From an uncultured Muribaculaceae bacterium (GTDB lineage: Bacteria > Bacteroidota > Bacteroidia > Bacteroidales > Muribaculaceae), in the NCBI GenBank assembly GCA_910586175.1, contig CAJUIJ010000026.1, positions 6,743 through 19,765 on the forward strand: a DNA stretch of 13,023 nt, read 5' to 3'. The notes beneath the pieces are model-generated. The model made no database searches. It was given only the letters and a program-made list of their open reading frames with translations, and had not been told where the DNA came from. Within the stretch, counting starts at the first letter, position 1; every line of letters begins with the position of its first letter. Made by a program: the position numbers and the translations under genes. Positions 7,834 through 13,023 of this stretch are shown in pieces.

Positions 7834-8012
7834 TTTTTATAAAACGTTCTGTATTAGCTTTATATGGTGTTGCTCGCCGCGAGCTTACAGCATGTGAGAT
7901 GTAGGTTCGCTGGTGAGTAATATGCATTTTATGCACTTTTCAACTTGCAAATTTAGCATTTTATGCTGAAATAGTTGCTATATATACATTAGAAAATGTT
8001 TTTTAAATAATT
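7834..8012. other. AT-rich promoter and leader region before the envelope operon
   Basis: This 179-base gap separates ribD from the DUF6242-like lipoprotein gene. It holds a candidate -7 element flanked by twin palindromes (listed separately). Downstream, in the presumed 5' leader, a short hairpin GCTCG-CCG-CGAGC lies at 7872-7884. No ORF and no obvious terminator for ribD is seen: the ribD end runs into plain A/T-rich sequence with no GC-rich stem. Confidence 0.5.
7924..7966 (-). promoter_or_regulatory. Candidate promoter with twin GCATTTTATGC palindromes
   Basis: The minus strand carries TAAATTTG at 7955-7948, a perfect TAnnTTTG -7 element. On either side is the same palindrome-like 11-mer GCATTTTATGC (GCAT-TTT-ATGC), at 7924-7934 and 7956-7966, 32 bases or three helical turns apart. 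One copy lies in the promoter spacer and the other at about +10, the usual layout for a repressor binding two sites on one DNA face. No clear -33 TTG is present, which could suit an activator-dependent promoter. The start of transcription would be near 7942, giving a leader of about 110 nt before the lipoprotein ATG. Confidence 0.42.
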
Positions 8013-8921
8013 TTAATAGTATATTGGCCGGCTTTTTTGCTCCACCCTGATGCGATCGTAAAGGTCGGCTGCTATGAAGCTGTCGATGAGTTTGCGCCCC
8101 CCTTCCACCATAATTGATGTGATGCCATACTCGCTAAAAAGTGTGTGCATATTGTCGGCGAGAGGGAGATTGGGGTTGAGCAGTATCGGGTCGCGTCTGA
8201 ACAGATTAAGCGTTCTCCTGACTTCGGGGGCTTTGATTTGTGGCGAATCGAAGATTACGGGTCGAGGGGAATTGCCGGGCCAAAGCCGATTTGACAGCGA
8301 GGGGTTGTCGGCCATCAGTGTGCCGGTTCCCACCATGATTGCATCGCACAATGCTCGTTGCCGGTGCATGAGTGTGGATGTGAGTGGTGTGGATATTTGC
8401 AGGGGCTTGCCGTCGTCGGTTGACATCCTGCCGAACTCATCTTCTGCCCATTTCAGCAATATCCATGGCCGCTTTAGGGTTTGGGCCGTAAAAAAACGAA
8501 CGTTGATGTCACGGCACTCTTCATAAAGGCAGTTTTCAGTGACTTCTATTCCGGCTTCGCGCAGCATGGCTATGCCCCTGCCGGCCACCTTGGGGTTGGG
8601 ATCTCCGCATCCGGTCACCACACGGCGGAAACCGGTCTGCCGCAGAAGCAGTGCGCAAGGTGGCGTCTTGCCATAATGAGAACATGGTTCGAGGGTGACG
8701 TAGATGGTGCTCTGTGGCAGCAGATGCCTGTCTCTCTCTGCCACTGAGGCGACCGCATTCACCTCTGCGTGTGGCCCGCCGTACTTACGGTGCCAGCCTT
8801 CGCCTATGATTTGCCCGTCGGGTGAAACAATCACGGCTCCCACCATTGGGTTGGGCGAAACGTGGCCGGCTCCATTGGCGGCGAGCTGAAGGGCCCGCTT
8901 CATATATATTTCGTCATTCAT
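8013..8921 (-). CDS. ribD: Riboflavin biosynthesis deaminase/reductase RibD (short C-terminus)
   Basis: Bifunctional cytoplasmic enzyme for two consecutive riboflavin steps: deamination of the diaminopyrimidine made from GTP, then NADPH-dependent reduction of its ribose. Seen: 302 residues from the ATG at 8921. The deaminase domain (1-145) has zinc-site motifs HAE (51-53) and PCSHYGKTPPC (79-89, with Cys80 and Cys89). The reductase domain (from about 150) has RPWILLKWAED, DAIMVGTGTLMADNPSL and MVEGG (271-275). E. coli RibD has 367 residues; here the chain stops about a dozen residues after IRVE, with the last reductase strands apparently missing. A longer reading from 8972 adds 17 residues encoded by a palindromic AT-rich repeat and is rejected. 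No other riboflavin gene is nearby. Identity secure; reductase activity less certain. Confidence 0.93.
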   Translation of the reverse strand: MNDEIYMKRALQLAANGAGHVSPNPMVGAVIVSPDGQIIGEGWHRKYGGPHAEVNAVASVAERDRHLLPQSTIYVTLEPCSHYGKTPPCALLLRQTGFRRVVTGCGDPNPKVAGRGIAMLREAGIEVTENCLYEECRDINVRFFTAQTLKRPWILLKWAEDEFGRMSTDDGKPLQISTPLTSTLMHRQRALCDAIMVGTGTLMADNPSLSNRLWPGNSPRPVIFDSPQIKAPEVRRTLNLFRRDPILLNPNLPLADNMHTLFSEYGITSIMVEGGRKLIDSFIAADLYDRIRVEQKSRPIYY

Positions 8922-8942
8922 ACTTTTTAATGAATAATGCAC

Positions 8943-8997
8943 AATTAATAATGAATAACTGTCGCGAAGCAAAATTATTAATTATTCATTATTAATT
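8943..8997. repeat. Inverted repeat, 16-bp arms, around the ribD promoter
   Basis: AATTAATAATGAATAA at 8943-8958 is matched exactly by its reverse complement at 8982-8997, with a 23-base spacer. A further related piece (AATGAATAAT) lies at 8930-8939. The spacer holds the candidate ribD -7 element. The right arm shares its last bases (8994-8997) with the next palindrome, so only one of the two hairpins could form at a time. It may be a copy of a dispersed intergenic repeat; that cannot be tested from one window. Confidence 0.7.
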
Positions 8998-9002
8998 ATC
9001 AA
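8970..9002 (-). promoter_or_regulatory. Candidate promoter of ribD
   Basis: On the minus strand a TTG (9002-9000) is followed after 22 bases by TAATTTTG (8977-8970), a perfect TAnnTTTG element. The spacing is slightly longer than the usual 19-21 bases of Bacteroidota promoters. Transcription would start near 8965, about 45 bases before the ribD ATG. The promoter lies inside a nested pair of palindromes, so its use could depend on DNA or RNA structure there. Confidence 0.45.
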
Positions 9003-9031
9003 TTTAAACTTGGTTTAAATTGATAATTGAT
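8991..9031 (-). terminator. AT-rich hairpin just past the DUF4421-like gene
   Basis: A perfect 16-bp stem (8994-9009 with 9013-9028) closes on a 3-nt loop, and can be lengthened by three pairs including one T-G. It begins at the stop codon of the DUF4421-like gene, so it may end or stabilise the hpf-mltG transcript. Against a standard terminator: the stem is nearly all A/T and no U-run follows. Protection of the mRNA 3' end or a DNA-level role are alternatives. Confidence 0.5.
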
Positions 9032-10206
9032 TAAAATCTTATGCCGGTCGATACCTGAAGGTTAAAGATGCCGGATATGTAGCGCAGATCTTTGCTGATG
9101 AAGAAATTACCGTTGCCGTCTAATGTTATCATCATGAAGAATTGGTCGGAGAAGTAATTGAGGGCACTGCGCCCTTTCAGCATAAGTCCCGGCAATGCTT
9201 TCTTGCCGGTGGTAGATTCATTTTTTGAGCCGGAAATGCCGACACTCGGAAGCACGGTGATGTTGTAGAGCCAGTGTTTGCCGAGCACCCAATTGTATGA
9301 GTATCCGCCGCTTATTGCTAATGTGTCGTAGAAAAAACGGTATTTGTTCTGCGGCAATTCAAGCTTGTTGAGCGTTTTGTCTATCAGTTTTGAGAAGTCC
9401 AGACGACAGTCATTATATGCAAGCGATATCCCCAGCATCCACGAGCCTTGTGATTTGAGCTGGTGGTGCGAGAGGTTGTAGGCTGCACCGAAGCAGAATT
9501 TGCTGTAATTGAATATATAGTATGCGTTCAGACCATAAGCTTTGAACTGTATGCCATCGAAGCTGTTGTCTTTGAGTTGCTCCTCATTTTTGATGCCGAT
9601 GCTCCGCAGTTTGGCCGATCCATTGTTTTTCCAGATATAAGCGTCAGCATAGAGGCGTGATGCAGTGAAGCTGACGGTCTGCTTGTGGTGGTATGCCTTT
9701 GTGCCGTGAAACACGGTGGTGATGTCCCATGAGTAGCCGTAGCTCAATGCGTAATAGTTTACCGAGAATCCAAGGTTGGAGTATGGATTGCTCGCCATGG
9801 CAATCGGTATGCCGTCTGAAGTGCGGAAATAATAGGTGTTTGCCCAGTTGTCTGACACGAGACGAAGCTTGCCATGTTTTTTTATGCCTGACACATACTC
9901 GGGATTGTATGTTGCGAAAGTGCGGGTATACCATCTGTACACTCGCATGCAGAAGTCGATGAATTTAGGATAGCGCACATTGGTGTCGTTCACATTGAGC
10001 CGACGTGTGAGGAGAAGGTCTTTAAAGTATGGCTTGAGCGGCGGAGGGGCGTGTAGTGAGTCCTCGCGTTCGAGATAGGGCAGGGCATCGGTCTCCAAGT
10101 TCAGCGACCAATCGGTGGAGATATATGCATAAGATGCCGTGGTCATGCAAGACAACGACATCAATATCGTAAAAAGAGTGATTAAGGAGCGGAGTGTTAC
10201 CGACAT
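9031..10206 (-). CDS. DUF4421-like outer-membrane protein
   Basis: An uncharacterised exported protein of 391 residues that I place in the DUF4421 family of Bacteroidota. Seen: signal peptide ending near ASYA (about residue 27); a conserved-looking block YPKFIDFCMRVYRWYTRTF (79-97) then NPEYVSG and LRLVSDNWANTYYF; thereafter alternating amphipathic strands rich in Tyr, Phe and Gly to a terminal Phe (LQVSTGIRF), as in an outer-membrane barrel of about 10-12 strands. The Cys at residue 20 is not a lipobox because the position three before it is Ser. Its ATG shares one base with the mltG stop (TGATG), so its translation should be coupled to mltG. A role beside MltG in wall or outer-membrane maintenance is inference only. 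Confidence 0.78.
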   Translation of the reverse strand: MSVTLRSLITLFTILMSLSCMTTASYAYISTDWSLNLETDALPYLEREDSLHAPPPLKPYFKDLLLTRRLNVNDTNVRYPKFIDFCMRVYRWYTRTFATYNPEYVSGIKKHGKLRLVSDNWANTYYFRTSDGIPIAMASNPYSNLGFSVNYYALSYGYSWDITTVFHGTKAYHHKQTVSFTASRLYADAYIWKNNGSAKLRSIGIKNEEQLKDNSFDGIQFKAYGLNAYYIFNYSKFCFGAAYNLSHHQLKSQGSWMLGISLAYNDCRLDFSKLIDKTLNKLELPQNKYRFFYDTLAISGGYSYNWVLGKHWLYNITVLPSVGISGSKNESTTGKKALPGLMLKGRSALNYFSDQFFMMITLDGNGNFFISKDLRYISGIFNLQVSTGIRF

Positions 10207-11288
10207 CAGCGTGTTATGTCGCGTTCGTCAAGTCTTGCTTGGTAGCGAAGTGCGTTTTCAAGGTGTTCCTGGTAAGTAGATGCGAAGTTGTGTCTTCCGG
10301 AGAAGTCTTCGCGTGCGCACATATACAGGTAATTGTTTGGCTCGGAGTTGAGTATATGCGACACTGTGGTCTCGCTGGTGGTCCTGATCGGACCGGGAGG
10401 CAGTCCGTGATGCCGGTATGTGTTGTATGGGGACTCTACAGTGAGGTCTTTGTGAAGTATGCGTTGCACGGTGAAGTCACCGAGTGCGAAGCGCACTGTC
10501 GGGTCGGCCTGCAGTTTCATGTTGTTGTGCAGTCGGTTGATGTATAGTCGTCCTATAGTGGCTTTCTCACCCTCGTTGTTGGTCTCTTCATCTACGATTG
10601 AGGCCACGATCATGATTTCTGCCGGCGTAAGGCCGAGCCCTGAGGCAAGGGCTTTTCTCTCATCATTCCAATAGTAATTGTAGGATTCTCCTATTTTCGT
10701 GACGAGCTCACGGGCCGAGGATGTCCAGTAGGTCTCGTAGGTGTTGTCCATGAAGAGTGCCATGGCATTGGCCGGTGTGAGGTCGTATTGTGAGAGAAAC
10801 AGGGAGTCGCTAAGCACTGCGCGTAGCGAGTCTTCCGGAAATTCCATCTTCCGGCTCACCAGGTTTATCATCTTGGGCATGTCGCGAAAACCGTTGATGG
10901 TGATTCTCACGGGAGTCTGCGCACCCGATGTTAGCTTCCGCATAGTGTTGAGCACGTTGGTGCCGGCCGGTATTGTGTAGGCTCCATGGCGGTTGCTGAT
11001 GTCTATGTTGCGCAACTTGGCGAGGCGCAGCACTGAGGTGGCATATTTCTCACCGAAATATTTGGTGAGTGTGTCACGTACCATTTGGGGCGTAGCATTG
11101 CTTGGCACCTTGATGTTGGCCTCCTGTTCGGACTTGGTGATGATGGTCGGATATATTGAAATCATGAATGCACCGATACAGAGCGCAAGGCCCAGCAGGA
11201 TATAAAGCATAATCCTGCCGGTCCTCGCGTTGAGTCCTGTGCCATTCTTTCGTTTACCCTTTGAGGGTTCGCGTGTAGATTGGTTCAT
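10206..11288 (-). CDS. mltG: Endolytic transglycosylase MltG (YceG family)
   Basis: Inner-membrane lytic transglycosylase that cleaves nascent glycan strands within the chain and is thought to end their elongation. Seen: 360 residues; a basic cytoplasmic N-terminus, one membrane segment (about 26-46), a LysM-like periplasmic region (about 60-130), then the YceG catalytic domain. ASIVDEETN (229-237) holds the catalytic Glu, probably Glu235, since E. coli has the equivalent SIVEKET. It is followed by INRL, LQADPTV (259-265), PYNTYRHHGLPPGPI (287-301) and GRHNFASTYQEH (331-342), all family signatures. The ATG overlaps the hpf stop by one base (TAATG) and its stop overlaps the next start. Annotation secure. 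Confidence 0.95.
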   Translation of the reverse strand: MNQSTREPSKGKRKNGTGLNARTGRIMLYILLGLALCIGAFMISIYPTIITKSEQEANIKVPSNATPQMVRDTLTKYFGEKYATSVLRLAKLRNIDISNRHGAYTIPAGTNVLNTMRKLTSGAQTPVRITINGFRDMPKMINLVSRKMEFPEDSLRAVLSDSLFLSQYDLTPANAMALFMDNTYETYWTSSARELVTKIGESYNYYWNDERKALASGLGLTPAEIMIVASIVDEETNNEGEKATIGRLYINRLHNNMKLQADPTVRFALGDFTVQRILHKDLTVESPYNTYRHHGLPPGPIRTTSETTVSHILNSEPNNYLYMCAREDFSGRHNFASTYQEHLENALRYQARLDERDITR

Positions 11289-11578
11289 TAGCTGTTCTTG
11301 TTCTTTTCAAGCTGGCTCTCGAGAGCCTCAAGGCATAGGTCTATGGCTTCTTCGAATGTGTCGGCTGTTTTTGATGCAAAGAGGTCGGCTGCAGGGGGCA
11401 CCATCAGTTTGACCGATGCTTCTTTGTTCATGGCTGTCTCCGGTTTGACCACCTTGAGTGTCACCTCGGCTTCGGTCACAGCTTCGAAGCGGCGCGATAT
11501 CTTGTCTATTTTCTTGTTGATGAAACTTGTGAGTTTGTCGGTAATGTCGAAATGAATCGCTTTAATCTTTGCTTCCAT
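11288..11578 (-). CDS. hpf: Short ribosome hibernation promoting factor (HPF/RaiA family)
   Basis: A 96-residue protein that binds in the small-subunit decoding region and silences ribosomes under stress or in stationary phase. Seen: beta-alpha-beta-beta-beta-alpha pattern: IKAIHFDITDKLTSFINKKI, basic helix with KKIDKISRRF, AEVTLKVVKPE, EASVKLMVPPAADLFASKTADTFEEAIDLCLEALESQLEK. The length fits the short form without the dimerising C-terminal domain. It follows rpsU and a tyrosine recombinase, a Bacteroidales arrangement. It is the first gene of a three-gene coupled operon with mltG and a DUF4421-like gene, and has a leader of about 105 nt and its own promoter. The ATG at 11578 is the only sensible start. 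Confidence 0.94.
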   Translation of the reverse strand: MEAKIKAIHFDITDKLTSFINKKIDKISRRFEAVTEAEVTLKVVKPETAMNKEASVKLMVPPAADLFASKTADTFEEAIDLCLEALESQLEKNKNS

Positions 11579-11684
11579 AGTTGTGAATTTTTATGGTTAG
11601 TGACTGCATCGGGTCATTGGCTCACGCTTTCCGGCTACGGCGCGTTGCGGTTGCCGATTTTGTGTTTGCCGACACTGATGCTAT
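11579..11684 (-). other. Leader of the hpf-mltG-DUF4421 operon
   Basis: If the promoter below is right, the mRNA has about 105 untranslated bases. They are more GC-rich than the DNA upstream and hold a direct repeat TCGGCAA (two copies about 15 bases apart near 11653-11674), and a possible small hairpin at 11624-11645 (ACGC...GCGT outer stem, CCG-TAGC-CGG inner stem). I compared it by eye with common riboswitch cores and recognised none. A structured leader controlling a stress factor is plausible but unproven. Confidence 0.35.
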
Positions 11685-11690
11685 GTTTTA

Positions 11691-11698
11691 CAAAGATA
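11691..11698 (-). promoter_or_regulatory. -7 promoter element of the hpf operon
   Basis: The minus strand reads TATCTTTG, a perfect TAnnTTTG element, in the only intergenic space before hpf. No TTG is found at the -33 spacing; instead the upstream DNA carries regularly spaced A/T tracts (11702-11795). This could be an upstream-element type promoter in which DNA curvature or A-tracts replace the -33 contact. Predicted start of transcription is near 11684. Confidence 0.55.
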
Positions 11699-11712
11699 AA
11701 CAAAAAAATGGA

Positions 11713-11799
11713 AATTTTTGTTAGAACGGGTCGAATTTTTTGTTATTCCAGCTCGATTTTTTTGTTATTCCAGTATCATTCCAGCTCGTTTTTTTGTTA
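11713..11799. repeat. T-rich tandem repeats, 22-base period
   Basis: Plus-strand units follow the pattern (A)T5-7-GTTATTCCAGCTCG. The first (11713-11733) is degenerate after GTTA, the next two begin near 11734 and 11756 at exactly 22-base spacing, and the last T7-GTTA block (11789-11799) comes 32 bases later because ATTCCAG is duplicated (11767-11784). The units are too short and close to be a CRISPR array. They lie between the xerC-like gene and the hpf promoter and could bend DNA or bind a protein. Confidence 0.75.
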
Positions 11800-11816
11800 A
11801 AAGCTGTTAGGAATTT

Positions 11817-12764
11817 TCAATCCTCGTTTGGTTTCTCGGGTGTGTCGCGGTGTAATGACCTGGGATGTGCTTTAGCATATCCTGCCATGAGTTCGTTGAC
11901 GCTCAGGTGTGTATATATCTGGGTTGTGGCGAGCGATTCGTGGCCGAGCATCTCGCGTACTGCGTCGAGATCGGCACCGTGGTTGATCATCGACGTGGCG
12001 AATGTGTGTCGCAACGTGTGCGGACTCTTGTGTGCGGCCGATGTGGAGACGAGTGCTTGGCTCACTATCTTGTGCAGTGTGCTTGCCGATACGGGACCGT
12101 GCACTCCGGCTATGAGCGGACGAGGGTGCGGCAGGGTGGGGTATCGGTCATCGCGGATTCGTTGCCACCGCGCTATCTCTTGTGCCAAAGGCTCAGGAAG
12201 AGGTAATATGCGCGTCTTGTTGCGTTTGCCGGTCACTCTGATTGTGTCAGTATGTATGTCAGAATCAGTCAGTGCCAAAATTTCTGCACGGCGTAGCCCC
12301 AGGGTGTAGAGCAGTTCTACGGTGATGTGCCTTCGCTCTGCCTCGAATGTGCCGTCGCTGTTGTCAAGTGCCTCTTCAACTTCCTGCTCCTTGATGAAAT
12401 TGGGTAGTTTCTTTTTCTTTTTGGGGAGCATTATGTCGGCAGCAGGGTTGCTGTCAAGTCTGCCTGTTCTCATGCCGTAAGCATAAAATGCACGAAGACT
12501 TTGCAGCTTGCGCCTCAGTGTCGATGGGGCTTCCCCTTTCTCTGCGAGACTCCCTATCCAACTCCTTACATCGCGCGGTGTGACTCTTTTCGGGTCAAAG
12601 TCAAAAAGGGAGTCCGCCACATTCTGCCGTTCGCAGGATTGCTTGTCGCAGTATGCCGCGAACTGTAGGAGGTCGCGGCCGTATGCCTCTGCTGTCAACT
12701 CGCTGCCGCGAAGCTCGGCACGCAGGTAATCTGTAAACTCTGATATAAACTTGCGGTCAGACAC
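11817..12764 (-). CDS. Tyrosine recombinase, XerC/XerD type
   Basis: Site-specific recombinase likely to resolve chromosome dimers at dif, or a close relative. Seen from the GTG at 12764: an N-terminal SAM-like DNA-binding domain (SEFTDYLRAELRGSELTAEAYGRDLLQF), a basic linker (LPKKKKKLPNF) and the catalytic domain with all six active-site residues: Arg in TLGLRR, Lys in TGKRNKTR, HTLRH with His and Arg, His in LGHESLATTQ, and the Tyr nucleophile in QIYTHLS. Length (315 residues; 332 from the ATG at 12815) fits Xer proteins. I prefer the GTG because the upstream ATG lies within a 9-bp hairpin stem and its 17 extra residues have no family counterpart visible. It follows rpsU as in many Bacteroidales. 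XerC versus XerD cannot be settled by eye. Confidence 0.92.
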   Translation of the reverse strand: MSDRKFISEFTDYLRAELRGSELTAEAYGRDLLQFAAYCDKQSCERQNVADSLFDFDPKRVTPRDVRSWIGSLAEKGEAPSTLRRKLQSLRAFYAYGMRTGRLDSNPAADIMLPKKKKKLPNFIKEQEVEEALDNSDGTFEAERRHITVELLYTLGLRRAEILALTDSDIHTDTIRVTGKRNKTRILPLPEPLAQEIARWQRIRDDRYPTLPHPRPLIAGVHGPVSASTLHKIVSQALVSTSAAHKSPHTLRHTFATSMINHGADLDAVREMLGHESLATTQIYTHLSVNELMAGYAKAHPRSLHRDTPEKPNED

Positions 12765-12795
12765 TTTATGATTGATGTAAGTATGCAACAAGACG

Positions 12796-12818
12796 GGTAT
12801 GGCTTTTTGAGCCATACC
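12796..12818 (-). terminator. Hairpin between rpsU and the recombinase gene
   Basis: GGTATGGCT (12796-12804) and AGCCATACC (12810-12818) form a perfect 9-bp stem with a 5-nt loop, 34 bases past the rpsU stop. On the minus strand it is followed by CGTCTTGTTG, with too few U for a strong terminator. It may be a partial terminator that lowers transcription into the recombinase gene, or an mRNA 3' protection element for rpsU. Confidence 0.5.
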
Positions 12819-12851
12819 GCGTCACGATATTGCATGAGTGAAAGAGAGGGC

Positions 12852-13022
12852 TTACTGCTCTGCCTGACGGAGCTGCTGCACGTAGATTGCCTTCACCATT
12901 TTCTTGCGGTTCTTGACCGAAGGCTTCTCGAACGCCTGACGGGCGCGGAGCTCTTTGATGATTCCGGTTCTTTCAAACTTACGTTTGAATTTCTTGAGTG
13001 CTTTTTCGATGTTCTCGTTCTC
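12852..13022 (-). CDS. rpsU: Small-subunit ribosomal protein S21 (5' end outside window)
   Basis: The last 56 residues and TAA stop of ribosomal protein S21, a small basic protein that helps the 30S subunit engage mRNA near the anti-Shine-Dalgarno region. Seen: NIEKALKKFKRKFERTGIIK, ELRARQAFEKPSV and NRKKMVKAIYVQQLRQAEQ, matching the family, with Lys/Arg-rich helices throughout. About seven or eight N-terminal residues and the start codon lie beyond position 13023. It is the first gene of the cluster with the recombinase and hpf. In Bacteroidota, where ribosomes rely little on Shine-Dalgarno pairing, S21 is reported to help hide the 16S rRNA tail; that is background knowledge. Confidence 0.96.
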   Translation of the reverse strand, partial: ENENIEKALKKFKRKFERTGIIKELRARQAFEKPSVKNRKKMVKAIYVQQLRQAEQ

Positions 13023-13023
13023 T

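Noticed and set aside
7967..7995. dif-like site (TGTATA centre on the minus strand between AT-rich arms)
   Set aside because: Only the 6-base centre matches known dif sites; the XerD arm does not, and the region is AT-rich enough for chance.
8074..8526. Plus-strand ORF of 150 codons
   Set aside because: Antisense to the reductase part of ribD and without a domain signature.
8922..8972. N-terminal extension of RibD (17 residues)
   Set aside because: Encoded by the AT-rich inverted repeat and promoter region; the ATG at 8921 gives the normal RibD N-terminus.
11579..11684. Known riboswitch before hpf
   Set aside because: No cobalamin, SAM, TPP, preQ1, glycine or c-di-GMP core could be recognised by eye, so it is left as an unassigned leader.
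11713..11806. CRISPR-like array
   Set aside because: Repeats are about 22 bases and directly adjacent with no unique spacers, and no cas gene is present.
11740..12309. Plus-strand ORF of 189 codons
   Set aside because: Mostly antisense to the catalytic domain of the tyrosine recombinase; its beginning runs through the T-rich repeats. No family features.

Overview
The window looks like a core chromosomal segment of a Bacteroidota member, most likely order Bacteroidales; a gut Muribaculaceae-like genome is my guess from protein character alone. Reasons: two tandem OmpH/Skp genes behind bamA, Bacteroidota-specific families (DUF6089-, DUF4421- and DUF6242-like proteins), poor Shine-Dalgarno sites, and several copies of the Bacteroidota -7 promoter element TAnnTTTG in intergenic DNA. 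Every gene I accept lies on the minus strand, so transcription runs from high to low coordinates. No mobile element, CRISPR array, rRNA or tRNA was recognised, and no gene-free stretch exceeds 300 bases.

Layout in the direction of transcription. (1) 13023-11817: the end of rpsU (ribosomal protein S21), then a XerC/XerD-type tyrosine recombinase. (2) 11816-11579: a 238-base gap with T-rich repeats whose homopolymer tracts are spaced at multiples of about 10.7 bp, followed by a promoter and a leader of about 105 nt. (3) 11578-9031: hpf (ribosome hibernation factor), mltG (endolytic transglycosylase) and a DUF4421-like outer-membrane protein. Each stop codon overlaps the next start by one base, so the three are almost certainly one coupled operon. 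(4) 9030-8922: a short AT-rich palindromic element with a candidate promoter, then ribD (8921-8013), whose C-terminus looks short. (5) 8012-7834: an AT-rich promoter region with two copies of the 11-mer GCATTTTATGC either side of a -7 element. (6) 7833-917: a probable 7-kb envelope operon: DUF6242-like lipoprotein, DUF6089-like barrel with a TTG start, uppS, bamA (4-base overlap with uppS), ompH, ompH. It ends at a strong hairpin terminator (851-891). (7) 819-1: murI (glutamate racemase), cut by the window edge.

Most of the content concerns the cell envelope: UppS makes the lipid carrier precursor, MurI supplies D-glutamate, MltG sets glycan strand length, BamA inserts outer-membrane barrels and the OmpH proteins chaperone them through the periplasm. 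The DUF6242-, DUF6089- and DUF4421-like proteins are uncharacterised exported proteins embedded in these operons. I see no clearly new biological system. The best leads are the regulatory architectures at 7924-7966, 8943-9031 and 11702-11806 and the three exported unknowns.
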